Notes: generated by a model from the letters alone, not told the origin. A stretch of DNA of 64,000 bases from Chiridota heheva (GCA_020152595.1 JAIGNY010004497.1:1434001-1498000); one strand, 5' to 3'; positions 34,070 through 46,915 are shown, numbered from the stretch's first letter. Made by a program: numbers and translations.

Positions 34070-34968
34070 GATAATAATTATAGATTGTAATTGACATTGA
34101 CATGGTCAAATAAAAGTGAAGTGAAGTGGAGCAAAGTACCTTCAGTAATATACATACATCCATCCATCCATCCATGTTCATTTGTAGTAGGCGCCTTTTC
34201 CATAGGATACAAAGCGCCCAGAATGCTGCCCCAAAGTTCAGTAAGTAATACATGATTAAAAAAGAAAAGTCTTAAGACGTGTTTTAAACTGTCCAAGTGA
34301 ACTGGCATGGCGAATGTGTGAAGGCAAAGAGTTCCAAACATGGGGTGCTGCAGCTGAAAAAGCCCTAGAACCAGCTTTGGTGTTAGTTCTGGGTTCAGTC
34401 AGGAAGTTTTCAGAAGAGGAGCGAAGGGATCGTGCTGGTGTATAAAGTTTCAGACTGTTGGATATGTATTCAGGTGATTGATGTATCAGGGATTTGTAGA
34501 CAATAACACATGTTTTGTATAAAATTCGCTGTGACACAGGGAGCCAATGCAATTTGTTGAGCAAGGGTGAGGCATGATCACGACGACGTTTCCTGAAGAT
34601 AAGCTTAGCAGCTTTATTTTGGAGTTTCTGTAGGCGATTTACATTTTTCATGGTAATACCATTCAAAAGGGAATTACAGTAGTCCAAACGTGATAGGATG
34701 AGTGATCGAACAACATAATGACAGGTTTCAACGTCAATGTACCGACGAATCTTGCCAATGTTTCTAATGTGATAATTAATTGTTTTACTAAGTTGTGTCA
34801 CATGGTTGTCCATTGACATTCTATTATCGAAAGCAACTCCCAGATTTTTAACTGAAGTGACTGGTGAGATGCAAGTATTGCCAAAAACAAACTTGAGGTT
34901 CTCAAGGGCTTTACTAGCATTTGATGAAGAGAATATGATACACTCTGTTTTGTCCTCATTAAGTTACA
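34070..34968 (-). mobile_element. CR1/L2-like LINE, 5'-truncated reverse transcriptase C-terminus and 3' UTR
   Basis: From 34966 down to the stop at 34257 one frame is open. It begins LNEDKTECIIFSSS (the LNxDKTE motif of LINE reverse transcriptases), continues VKNLGVAFDNRMSMD and LILSRLDYCNSLLNGI, then LQNKAAKLIF, LHWLPVSQRI, YTPARSLRSS, FSAAAPHVWNSLP and LKTFLF. These are the standard C-terminal blocks of CR1/L2-clade ORF2. A stop lies immediately before LNEDKTE, at the truncation point. The 3' UTR includes GGCGCTTTGTATCC near 34205 and a GGAT/GTAT microsatellite tail. It is the best-preserved mobile element here, in sense orientation to Shc. Confidence 0.93.
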
Positions 34969-35395
34969 TAATGTACATACATACATATAAGGCATTTATA
35001 AAGCGCCACTACATCAAAAACGCAGCACATATGGAGAAACATAATAACGACAAAGTACAAATAAAGCATAACATGATATGAAAATACAGTGGTAGAGAAA
35101 AACAACATTAGATTAGATACAAATAATACTTCAAACACTTTTTGAATTTGCCTAAAGAGTCAGATTCTCTGATGGAAACAGTGAGTGCATTCCAGTTTTT
35201 TGGAGCAAAATGAGAAAAGGTGCGATTTGATGCGACTTAAGCAGCTTAAGAGAGTTCGGTTCCATGGGGCGAGTTACGTCAAGTTATGAGCGAAGGTTTG
35301 AGCGTATGGGCTGGTGGGAAGAAAGGAAGGATGATAGGTAACCAGGTGATGTACCATGGAGGCATTTATACACATAGACCAAGATCTTAATACAC
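34969..35395 (-). mobile_element. Second, decayed CR1/L2-like LINE 3' end
   Basis: On the minus strand YVYKCLHGTSPGYLSSFLSS and PIRSNLRS (35390-35284), then in another frame FSHFAPKNWNALTVSIRESD and LGKFKKCLKYYL (about 35220-35105), are the same C-terminal blocks as the neighbouring LINE but frameshifted. The 3' UTR ends with GGCGCTTTATAAATGCC and a TATG tail at about 34975-35000, directly joined to the truncated 5' end of the other LINE. Its upstream end is continuous with the 32-bp array. Confidence 0.85.
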
Positions 35396-37240
35396 ACACC
35401 ACCCACAGGAATGCACAGTAATATACACACCACCCGCAGGAATGCACAGTAATATACACACCACCCACAGAAATGCACAGTAATATACACACCACCCACA
35501 GAAATGCACAGTAATATACATACCACCCGCAGGAATGCACAGTAATATACACACCACCCGCAGGGAATGCACAGTAATATACACACCACCGCAGAAATGC
35601 ACACACCACCCACAGGAATGCACAGTACACAACCCCAGGAATGCACAGTAATACACACCACCTGTAGGAATGCACAGTAGTATACACACCACCCACAGAA
35701 ATGCACAGTATTATACACACCACTCGCAGGAATGCACAGTAATATACACACCACCCACAGGAATGCACAGTAATATACACACCACCCGCAGGAATGCACA
35801 GTAATATACACACCACCCGCAGGAATGCACAGTAATATACACACCACCCACAGGAATGCACAGTAATATACACACCACCTGCAGGAATGCACAGTAATAT
35901 ACACACCACCCACAGGAATGCACAGTAATATACACACCACCCACAGGAATGCACAGTAATATACACACCACCCACAGGAATGCACAGTAATATACACACC
36001 ACCCACAGGAATGCACAGTAATATACACACCACCCACAGTAATATACACACCACCTGCAGGAATGCACAGTAATATACACACCACCCACAGGAATGCACA
36101 GTAATATACACACCACCCACAGGAATGCACAGTAATATACACACACCACCCACAGGAATGCACAGTAATATACACACCACCCACAGGAATGCACAGTAAT
36201 ATACACACCACCCACAGTAATATACACACCACCTGCAGGAATGCACAGTAATATACACACCACCTGCAGGAATGCACAGTAATATACACACCACCCACAG
36301 GAATGCACAGTAATATACACACCACCCACAGTAATATACACACCACCTGCAGGAATGCACAGTAATATACACACCACCCACAGTAATATACACACCACCC
36401 GCAGGAATGCACAGTAATATACACACCACCCGCAGGAATGCACAGTAATATACACACCACCCACAGGAATGCACAGTAATATACACACCACCCGCAGGAA
36501 TGCACAGTAATATACACACCACCCACAGGAATGCACAGTAATATACACACCACCCACAGTAATATACACAACACCTGCAGGAATGCACAGTAATATACAC
36601 ACCACCCACAGGAATGCACAGTAATATACACACCACCCGCAGGAATGCACAGTAATATACACACCACCCGCAGGAATGCACAGTAATATACACACCACCC
36701 ACAGGAATGCACAGTAATATACACACCACCCACAGTAATATACACACCACCTGCAGGAATGCACAGTAATATACACACCACCTGCAGGAATGCACAGTAA
36801 TATACACACCACCCACAGGAATGCACAGTAATATACACACACCACCCACAGTAATATACACACCACCTGCAGGAATGCACAGTAATATACACACCACCCA
36901 CAGTAATATACACACCACCCACAGGGAATGCACAGTAATATACACACCACCCGCAGGAATGCACAGTAATATACACACCACCCACAGGAATGCACAGTAA
37001 TATACACACCACCCGCAGGAATGCACAGTAATATACACACCACCCACAGGAATGCACAGTAATATACACACCACCCGCAGGAATGCACAGTAATATACAC
37101 ACCACCGCAGGGAATGCACAGTAATATACACACCACCCGCAGGAATGCACAGTAATATACACACCACCCACAGGAATGCACAGTAATATACACACCAGTG
37201 ACACCACCCACAGTAATATACACACCACCCGCAGGAATGC
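35390..37240. repeat. 32-bp minisatellite, about 57 units
   Basis: The unit is GGAATGCACAGTAATATACA followed by CACCACCCRCAG, with a common shorter variant lacking GGAATGCA CAGTAATATACACACC-type segments. The unit has no stop in any of the three minus-strand frames, and 32 is not a multiple of three, so three overlapping open frames of 500-650 codons appear (ITVHSCGWCVYYCAFL). They are artefacts. Confidence 0.98.
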
Positions 37241-38454
37241 AGTTTTCAATGAGGATGTATAAACAGGAATAAAGCTTAAATTTTAAAGGTAATTTTTCCT
37301 CAAATTTAACATGCGCAAATTTCTTTCCACTGCTAAATCTAAGTCAAGGTTATAATAATTTCCAATTTCCTGATCACTATAACAAACTTTACACATTTAA
37401 AATATTTGAGAAAGGATCGCACAACAATAAGTTAACATAAGCGTTTTTCTAGTGGCCCATTCTGAGGTCACACAATATTGTGCAATTTATCATATTTAGG
37501 AATCTAAGTTGTTAAACAATTTTGACAGGGCTTTTTGCTGTTTTCAATATACATGAAACCATTGCAGCTCATATGTTGTACCTACCTGTACGTATACTTT
37601 AACATCTAACAAGAACTTACACATTTCGCCACATTGCCTCAAAGCACTTACTGTACAATAAGACATGCCACTATAGAGACCCTGAGCGGGAGTTGGAATT
37701 AATGGTCAAATTTCCCGCGGTTCCAACTAAATGTGTCAAAAATCTTCAGTGCAATGAATTGTCATTTGCTTTTATTTATGGATTCTTTTTCTTCTTCATT
37801 TTTTTTTTTTTAAATGACAGAACAACTTGGAAGTTTGTAAATATTGAATTCATTGGGTTTGTTTTCTCCCATATATTTTTTTCTTCTATGAATACAATTT
37901 TTCTTCTCCGAACTCCAGTTTTTCCTGTGGCTATAATCGCCAGAACCATAGATGTGATAGAACTCCACCCTGAGCTAATGAGGCATGGGAGGGGAATTTC
38001 CCCCATTTTACCAAACTCTTGCCATCCATAAACAGTTTTACAAAGCCCAAAAAATATGGTTTATTGGCATATGATATAGTATTTCTTCCTTCAAGTGCCC
38101 CTTTTCCCACAAAGGGGCTTCTGAGAAGGAAAGTCTTCAGAGTTTAAAAATAGAATATCTACTTAGTAACAACTGAAGAACTTCAAAGAGATTAAAAATT
38201 GAATAAACATGAACTTTTTTAATAAAGCAACAAAGTACATTGAGAGCTCTTTAAGAAAGTACATCGAGAGTTCTTTTGCTTCAAGCTAGTTACAGCATGG
38301 AGTTAAAAAAGATGGTTACAGTTTAAGCTGTGATTCAAAACTAATGAAAGTATGTGATTTAATAGATGAATGCACTAATGCAGATCAAAAGGAACCAGTG
38401 ACCTTTGACCTATAACACACTTCGTTCTCTTGCACAGAGATTAAAGAAGCTTAT

Positions 38455-38615
38455 ATCAAAGTAACAGCTTCCTGCTTATATAAACGAAAACTGGTGAAAA
38501 GCTGTGCAAGTAAACAGGACAAACACCAAATTAACATAAGCTTCCTGCTTATGTGAACGAAAACTGGTGAAAACCTGTGCAAGTAAACAGGACAAACACC
38601 AAATTAACATAACCT
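38455..38615. repeat. ~80-bp tandem duplication
   Basis: AGCTTCCTGCTTATATAAAC through AAACAGGACAAACACCAAAT occurs twice, at about 38467-38543 and 38538-38612, with a few differences. Confidence 0.9.
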
Positions 38616-38999
38616 TAAATGGCAAACAAAATTTTATTACAGACTGGATAGGAACTATTTATTTTAAAGAAAAAACATATCTGCTAAATCCTGTCACTCA
38701 ATGTGTGAATAACTAATGCAAATGAGCCTGAGGGGGCAAGAAAATGTCAACAGGTCCTTATATCAAAGGGCATGATCTCCTTATATGGGGTGGTTTATGA
38801 ATCACACCAAACTTTAGGATTAAATTTATCATAACATATACAACCACATGAGTGGAAGCACTCAAAGCATCTGGACACTTGTGTAAAAATAACTATGCTT
38901 CAAAAGTAAAATAAACTTTTTGTTTCATCGCTTCACATTTTGAGTACAACTTTACTAAGGGAAGTCATGCATCCATTTTGAGTACAACTTTATTAGTGT

Positions 39000-39245
39000 T
39001 GGGAAGTCATGAACACCCCCTCCCACATCTCAATGCTGCTTGTGGATTTGCTTTTGGCTAAATGAAGAGTAACATTAAATAATACTTTGATTTCTGAAAA
39101 ATTTCGTGACTGAAAGTGTTGAGCAAAGATGCTACCCATGAACACCCCCCCCCCCCCTCCCACATTCCCCCTCTCAATGCTGCTTGTGGATTTGTCCTAC
39201 TTTTGGCTAAATGAAGAGTAACATTAAATAATACTTTGATTGCAT
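39000..39245. repeat. ~130-bp tandem duplication around poly-C
   Basis: TCTCAATGCTGCTTGTGGAT and AATGAAGAGTAACATTAAAT occur in both halves (about 39029-39095 and 39171-39240), each preceded by GAACACCCCC. Confidence 0.88.
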
Positions 39246-40329
39246 CATGAAAATATTTGCTTCCAAGTACTGAATCCTATGTGTTGAGCACCCCTGCTCT
39301 AAGCGCCCACCCAACGTTTCTTGACTGACAACATATTTCATTAATTTTAAGATTTAAAATAAGTTTTGTAACACTATTTGCTCATTTTTGTCGGAGACTC
39401 ACAATATTTTTGTGGTGGTTATTGTGGGGTTAGTATAGCACCAGTTGATGCAATGCAGTTTGCATAGCACACTGTATGCGGCCCTGGAGCATGGGCCCTT
39501 ATTAGGAAAAACTTTGGGCCTAAAAAGAAAGTGGTGCAATTCTTTTTTCATAAGCGTCCAAATTGTTGAATATGGTATTCCCCTCTGAACAGATTCTGTA
39601 TTTTTGGCACGCTACAAAACGAAAGCTTGGTAAATTCAAGAATAGCCCAGGAAGGCCAACGATAAATAAGCTGTGAGACTCAACTTCCTCTCAAAGCTAC
39701 TTATTTGCAACAAGAGCACTTGTGAATCATTCATACCATACCAAGCTGTCATAGCAGAATTTGACCTGATGATAAGAATTAATTGTAACCTAATTCAAGT
39801 TGAAGGCTGGTAGTTAATTGAGATATAAAAGTTTGCCGATTTAATGCAAAGTTCTGATATTCATAGGTTTTTTTCTTTTCTGGAAGGAGTTTGAGAATAA
39901 GATCGTCGAGTTTCAACGCATTCATCTAAAATGAATGAATATCAAAACATTATTAAATAAAGTTTGCAAAAATATTTTTCACTAAGCAGCTAAACAGCTT
40001 AAAATTTCCATGACATGATCAGTGTAGAAATGACTAAAATCAGACTTAGAATTATGCACTTTGTCAATTGTGTGACTCACCCCTACACCCCCCAGGCAAG
40101 GTGAGTCATTGCACTAAAGTGGGTGGACAAAACTTTACATTGATGTACCCCTCAGTCACTTAGGTGCTGACATTTACAAAGTTAATGGGTCTGAAGTAAA
40201 TTGACCCACTCCGCTGACTGACAATTTGGTAGAATGACACACATGTGAGTCACTATTTCATATGCCCCTCAAAATCTTTTGTGTATTTCATTGAAAAATA
40301 TTGTTACTTACAACCGTTGGATGTAAAAC

Positions 40330-40980
40330 ATACTGTATATACCCTCTCACCTCTATCTCTAAATGATCTCTTTAAGAAAAATTCCTCCACCAAAGTCATA
40401 ACCTTCTTCTGTAACAACTTATTCCACTTGATCTAACCCTCATTTATTTTGATTTTGTATTATAATATTTTATTTTTTATTTATTTTTATTTATTCTCTC
40501 TACCTTCCCCCTCTCCTTACCTACCCTCTCCTTACCTACCCTCTCCTTCTCTCATTACCTACCCTCTCCTTATGTCATTACCTACCTTCTCCTTCTCTCA
40601 TTACCTACCATCTCCTTCTCTCTCCCTGCCCCTCTCCTTCTCTTTCCCCTCTTCTCTACCTTCCCCTCTCCTTACCTGCCCCCTCTTCTTCTCTCTACCT
40701 TCCCCATCTCCTTTTCTCTCTTTTCTGTCTCCTCTCTCCCCTTCTCCTTCTCTCCTTACCTCCCCTTCTCCTTACATGTCCCCTCTCCTTCTTTCTACCT
40801 CTCCCTCTCCTTCTTTCTACCTCCCCTCTCCTTACCACCCACCTCTCCTTCTCTCTACCTTCCCTACTTCTCTATCCAATTTCTATTCTTCTTCCTGTCT
40901 TCACTCTTGTACCATAACACCTTCTTGGCACTGACTGTCGCCATGCCATTAAACATCAACAAACAAACAAACTGTAGTAA
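40330..40980 (+). mobile_element. RNase H-type LINE 3' end, plus-strand copy
   Basis: The frame ends SLNDLFKKNSSTKVITFFCN, NLFHLI and stop, matching ILDLFENNSSSNFINFLRNN, NLFHHI of the 27.3 kb copy. About 430 bp of pyrimidine-rich 3' UTR follows (40500-40890, CTCTCCTTCTCTCTACCT-like), then CTGACTGTCGCCATGCCATT and AAACATCAACAAACAAACAA. Together the two copies define the 3' end of the family. Confidence 0.85.
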
Positions 40981-42162
40981 AACAAAGTTTTGTGAGAAAA
41001 AAAAAAAACACTTGAGATTTACCAATCATAAAAACTTTGAAAATCACATTGTATTTAGGAAGCTTTATTTAAGTGAATTTCATTATAACTGTATTAACCA
41101 ATTTAGAGTCCTTTGACATCATAGAAGAATTGATACACTATAGTCATCTTCAAACCAAGTGGTAACAATTTTCAATTCAATTATTCCCTGAACGGAATGA
41201 TTGAGAAGTTTCTTCGGTTTCTCTTTCAGTCTTCAATAGATAGCCACGTCCGACCAATGACTATTCAATAAATTTAACCCTTCAAATAAATTCCTTACTT
41301 ATTTAATTTCACTGACAATATGAGATATGTAATAACTCATCAGAAGATTAACAAAATAAATCATATTGAGCTGCCACTAGCAGTTTTATGTTTGCTGGAC
41401 ACCAAGAAGGTTCAAAGAGAGTATTCTACATGTATTTTAATATGGCCACTTCACAATGAGCATAATCAGCATCATCTTGCTTTTGAATGATTCCTGTCAT
41501 AACTTGAATATAAATTATAGGAGGAACTCTGGCACTGTTATAAACACCAATGCAATAACAACAGTACACAGTCAGGTTGCATACTCACAGTGCAGGTCCT
41601 TGTTATGGCACTCCAAAGAAAAAACAGAGAGCAACCCAGAAAATAGGTTACTTTAAAATACCTCAAAAATAGGGTCCACTTTACAGACACATCATGTGAC
41701 GTTGTTCATACATGCACTAAAGCTTATGGATGTTTACATTTTCCACTTCAGATTGTTCAAATTTCCATTGGCTACTGTAAAATTTTGACTACTGGTAGGA
41801 TATGAATAATCAAAACGTTTGACCGCTACCTTTTGAAATTCACTATCGCTTTTTTTATAATCGTCAACTTTTTTATTATCTCTTACAAAACCAACGTCAC
41901 ATGACGTGCCTGTAAAAAAGGACCCTATTTTTTAATATTTTAACGTACCCTATTTTCTGGGTGGCTCTGGACTGTTTTTTTTTAATATTACAAATTATAA
42001 GCAGGTTTCTCTGCAGATACTTCAAAGGTTTCAAATTAGTATCTCATCGGTCTTATCTCTAGTGGTAATTTGTACTACTGTAATACAAATTTGTATCAAT
42101 ATTATAAGTACTTACTTCTAACATTTAATGTGAAACAAACTCCAAAACTAAACATGTGCCAG

Positions 42163-42575
42163 TTTATGTTTGTTTGTTTGATGAGGGCTTAATGGCACCA
42201 TGGCAACGAGGTCAAATTGTGCCTGAGAGGTTAGATCATTCTGGAAGTAGTTTCTTTGTTTGATGAGAGTTTAACAGCACCACAACAGCAAGGGTCAAAT
42301 TGTGCCTGAGAGGTTAGATCATTCCAGAGGTAGGAAGGAGAGTAAACAGGAGGAGATTGAGAGAAACACAAAAACTAAAAGTTAGAAGGCTGGGATCGAG
42401 AGAGGAGGTATATGGGTGGAAAAATAATGTAGAGAGAGCGAGAAGGGGTGGGGAAGGAGGACTAAATATGGTTGCAGAGGGTAGCATGATGAAGGAAGGA
42501 GATAATAGGAAGGAAAGAAAATAGGGGGAGATTGAAAGAAATACGAGAACTAAAAGACAGAAAGCTGTGCCAGTT
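42163..42575 (-). mobile_element. Two LINE 3' tails in tandem, RNase H-type family
   Basis: GTTTGTTTGTTTGATGAGGG (42163-42252, ~90 bp long) is followed by a second tail TTTGTTTGATGAGAGTTTAA at 42254, which runs on through GAGAGAAACACAAAAACT and GTAGAGAGAGCGAGAAG to about 42575. The second is almost the same as 15255-15560. Confidence 0.8.
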
Positions 42576-42714
42576 TAGACTTTTTTGCTCAAAATGAAAC
42601 AATGTATATTTCTTCTAAAAATGTAAGTTTCATGACAGAACTTTTAAAGCTCCCCACAGATATTTAACATCAAATTTTTTTAAGAATGAAAGAGAAAATG
42701 ATAAACTGTACTCT

Positions 42715-43260
42715 AAATAAGAAATACATTCTTGGTTCATTGATTGCTCCCAGCTCAGATTCATCTCCTGTGAATGAATCCAAATTGGTTAACGCTTGAT
42801 TTCTCTACAATATTAATTTTTATAACAGGGATGGCAAACTGTCTAGACAAAAAATAATCCATAGTTCATTGCTTGCTCCCGATGCATCTGTAGTTGAAGA
42901 ACAGAATCATCTTTTGCGGATGTAACAAGATTGGGAAATGCAATTTTTTTCTGAAATGTTCATTTCTATCATAGAGAACTTTTTAGCGGTTCATAGATAT
43001 TTAATAAAACAATTTTACAGCGAAAGAGATACGACAACAAACTGTCTAGACAAGAAATAAATCCTCAGTTCAATAATCGCTTCCAGCTCAAAATTCCACT
43101 CCTATGAATAAATCAGAATTGGTTAACGCTTAATTTATATAGAATATTACTTTTTATTACAGGGAGCGTTATGATATGCAAACTGTCTAGACAATACATA
43201 AATGCTTAGTTCACTGATTGCTCCCAGTGCATCTGTAGTTCAGATTCATCTTCTGCAGAT
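42715..43260. repeat. Degenerate ~150-185-bp tandem repeat, four partial copies
   Basis: The phrase CAAACTGTCTAGACAA followed by a TTCATTGATTGCTCCCAGCT-like block recurs near 42715, 42840, 43030 and 43178. ATGAATCCAAATTGGTTAAC and ATAAATCAGAATTGGTTAAC recur between them. No coding support. Confidence 0.75.
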
Positions 43261-43689
43261 GAATCACCATCTCATGGCCCTTTCCCTGAAATCTTACACC
43301 ACAATATGTCATGAAAGAGTTCAACAGCTTAAAAGAATTTGGCCATCAAAGATCTGCCTCGCTGGGGGGAGGCGCATCATTAATTACTTGGATGTCGGAA
43401 AGCTGAGAGGTATAGCGGATGTAATTATACTCATCTGCAAGATGGTTTCCAGGAAGATAGCATCAAACCATATCATTTCCATATCTGACAATCAAATCTT
43501 TAATTACAAAGAAAGATACCTTCTATCCATGAGCAGTGTTTCTAAATCAATAATCATAACCTACAGTAGATATCACCATACCATTTAGAACAAAGGTTTT
43601 GTGGTTCTGATGCTTTTTCATTAGCTGATTTGATTGCAAAATTTATATTAACTGTCATTGAATATGATGAAATATTTGCAAAAACTATT

Positions 43690-44230
43690 ACTCATTTATC
43701 CTATTAACATCACTACTGTACCACAACATTAGAACATACTTACAGATCATGACCCATCTGTGTACTACATATAGCATAAATCTGATACATCATTTATGGT
43801 GTTTACATCATTTAGTAACTTTCACATTAAGCCATGCCAAGCCATGCCCACCATGCATATCAATGACACCTCTTATAACATATGCATGTACACAATAACC
43901 AACAAAACTATCATGCCTAATATGTCGCAAAATGGACATACAATTGTTATTTATTACTTTTTGAAAATTTCACTTTAAGGGCCGCCCACTCATCAATATG
44001 CATGAAATAACCACCACAAACATTACTGTATGTCACACCTGCAGACCATGATCTATCTGTGTACCATACATGTGAATCCAGTTCATAATTCTTGAGATAT
44101 CATGTTTTCTTGTGCTTTTTGTTTGCATAATCATATTAAGCCCAGCCCATTATGCATATTAATGAAATTCAATGTTTTTATGTCATGAAAATACACACAC
44201 TAGCTATCACCATTATAATAACAAATATGA
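43690..44230. repeat. Second copy of the dispersed AT-rich repeat
   Basis: CCCACCATGCATATCAATGA, ACTCATCAATATGCATGAAA and CCATTATGCATATTAATGAA parallel the 33420-33990 segment, as does the GACCATGATCTATCTGTGTA block. Confidence 0.65.
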
Positions 44231-44994
44231 AACAAAACAGACTAGAGCTGTGACCATTTAGCGTGTACACGCTACACACTCGCAAATCCTTGTAAACGTT
44301 TACTAAATACTGTACTTCATTGCAAGTAATTGTTTTTCATAGTCAAGTCTTGCTGTTGAAAATTAATGATTCAAATCACACACAACACACATTCGGCTGA
44401 CAAAATTGCTATTAATGACTTTTTACTAACTGTAAACCCGATTAGCATAATCCTTTTTAAATGTAAGAATCACAAATGCACAGTAATCGCCTATGAGTGG
44501 GGATATTTTGCATTTTGATTCGCCGAAATCTGAGTAGGCTAACTTGTGAAATGCACCGTGAATGTGCAGCAGTAAACAGTGAAACTAACAATAGGCCATG
44601 ATAAGGCTTTAATTCCCACTCAATCAAGGCCCGTTTTATAAGCTGTTAAATCGACCAACAAACACACAGTCAAAATACTTCAATCGTGACAATCAGTACA
44701 TTTACATGTAAATATTACCTGATGAGTCAAATAAATTTTGCAAGAAAAAAAAAATATTGCAAAATAAACAAACATTAAAAGTTTTGACTGAGCTGAAATT
44801 CTAGGTGCTTCGCAAAGATGGTGGCCATTTTTTCCAGAGGACTGATATTTCAGAACTTCCGGGGTGGTGGCGTAGTTTTTAAATGTTTTACGTCGAGGTA
44901 TCATAGTATGCAAAATTTTCACAGTGAAACTTTGAAAACCATAGCAAGTATGGCAAGAAAGTTACGCAATGTTGAGTTTAAATGACATTGAAAG

Positions 44995-46690
44995 GAAGTT
45001 ATCTGTTTCTTTGGCGTAAGCGGATGAGAGCACATGATTCCTCCTGGATAGGATGCCAGTCCATCCATACTAGAGCCATGAAGGCCCATCAGGCTGTCCT
45101 TATCCCCGGTTTCCTTGGCGTAAGCGGATTAGAGCACATGACTCCCCCTGGACAGGATGCCAGTCCATCCATACTAGAGCCATAAAGGCCCATCAGGTCG
45201 GTGCTTATTCCTGGTTACTTGGCATACACGGATAAGAGCACATGACTTAACCTGGACAGGATGCCAGTCCATCCATACTAGAGCCATGAAGGCCCATCAG
45301 GCTGGTGCTTATTCCTGGTTTCCTTGGCATAAGTGGATGAGAGCACATGACTCCCCCTGGACAGGATGCCAGTCCATCCATACTAGAGCCATGAAGGCCC
45401 ATCAGGCTGGTGCTTATCCCTTGTTTCCTTGGCATAAGTGGATGAGAGCACATGACTCAATCTGGACAGGACGCCAGTCCATCCATACTAGAGCCATGAA
45501 GGCCCATCAGGCTGGTGCTTATCCCTAGTTTCCTTGGCATAAGTGGATGAGAGCACATGACTCAATCTGGACAGGATGCCAGTCCATCCATACTAGAGCC
45601 ATGAAGGCCCATTAGGCTGGTGCTTATTCCTGTTTTTTTTGGCATAAGTGGATGAGAGCACATGACTCAATCTGGACACGACGCCAGTCCATCCATACTA
45701 GAGCCATGAAGGCCCATCAGGCTGGTGCTTATCCCTAGTTTCCTTGGCATAAGTGGATGAGAGCACATGACTCAATCTGGACAGGATGCCAGTCCATCCA
45801 TACTAGAGCCATGAAGGCCCATTAGGCTGGTGCTTATTCCTGGTTTCCTTGGCATAAGTGGATGAGAGCACATGACTCAATCTGGACACGACGCCAGTCC
45901 AGCCATGAAGGCCCATCAGGCTGGTGCTTATCCCTAGTTTCCTTGGCATAAGTGGATGAGAGCACATGACTCAATCTGGACACTAGAGCCATGACTCAAT
46001 CTGGACAGGATGCCAGTCCATCCATACTAGAGCCATGAAGGCCCATCAGGCTGGTGCTTATTCCTGGTTTCCTTGGCATAAGTGGATGAGAGCACATGAC
46101 TCCCCCTGGACAGGACGCCAGTCCAGCCATACTAGAGCCATGAAGGCCCATCAGGCTGGTGCTTATCCCTAGTTTCCTTGGCATAAGTGGATGAGAGCAC
46201 ATGACTCAACCTGGACAGGATGCCAGTCCATCCATACTAGAGCCATGAAGGCCCATCAGGCTGGAGCTTATCCCCGATTTCCTTGGCATAAGTGGATGAA
46301 AGCACATGACTCAACCTGGACAGGACACCAGTCCATCCATACTAGAGCCATGAAGGCCCATCAGGCTGGTGCTTATCCCTGGTTTCCTTGGCATAAGCGG
46401 ATGAGAGCACATGACTCCCCCTGGACAGGATGCCAGTCCATCCATACTAGAGCCATGAAGGCCCATCAAGCTGGTGCTTATCCCTAGTTTCCTTGGTATA
46501 AGCCGATGAGAGCACATGACTCCCCCATGACAGGACGCCAGTCCATCCATACTAGAGCCATGAAGGTCCATCAGGCTGGAGCTTATCCCTGGTTTCCTTG
46601 GCATAAGCGGATGAGAGCACATGACTCAACCTGGACAGGATGCCAGTCCATCCATACTAGAGCCATGAAGGCCCATCAGGCTGGTGCTTA
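44995..46690. repeat. 105-bp minisatellite, about 16 units, built from a SINE tail
   Basis: Unit on the plus strand: GCCCATCAGGCTGGTGCTTA, TCCCTGGTTTCCTTGGCATA, AGTGGATGAGAGCACATGAC, TCAATCTGGACAGGATGCCA, GTCCATCCATACTAGAGCCA, TGAAG. All but the ATCCATACTAGAG joint matches, in antisense, the last ~95 bp of the S1 SINE. The array runs directly into an S1 SINE at its right end. The unit is 35 codons long, which explains the repeated open frames. Confidence 0.95.
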
Positions 46691-46915
46691 TTCCCGGTTT
46701 CCATGGTGCAAGCGGATGAGAGTACATGACTCCCCCTGAACAAGAAGCCAGTCCATCGCAGATTAACTCCCCAGCAGTGCTGGTACTCATTTTACAACTG
46801 AGTTGACTGGAGCAAGTAGAGTAAAGTGTCTTGCTCAAGAACACGATGTAGCGCTCACGATGGGAATCAACTTGGTACCTTTCGCATACAAGCAAGACTC
46901 CTCACTGAGCCACTT
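46660..46915 (-). mobile_element. tRNA-derived SINE (family S1) at the end of the 105-bp array
   Basis: Minus-strand reading starts AGTGGCTCAGTGAGGAGTC (A-box region) and AAGTTGATTCCC (B-box region), then TGTTCTTGAGCAAGACACTT, GTAAAATGAGTACCAGCACT, CTGGGGAGTTAATCTGCGAT, GGGGGAGTCATGTACTCTCA, ATAAGCACCAGCC. It is the apparent founder, or the last intact unit, of the neighbouring array. Confidence 0.9.

Noticed and set aside
35274..37249. Overlapping minus-strand open frames of 500-650 codons (ITVHSCGWCVYYCAFL repeats)
   Set aside because: They are three frames of one stop-free 32-bp repeat whose length is not a multiple of three. The only protein-like part is a LINE fragment at the end.
43202..43588. 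128-codon plus-strand ORF
   Set aside because: Its first part lies in a degenerate tandem repeat, and no domain or splice context supports it.
44982..46739. Repeated MKAHQAGAYPWFPWHKWMRA / MGLHGSSMDGLASCPG frames
   Set aside because: The 105-bp unit is 35 codons long and derived from a SINE tail, so open frames are incidental.
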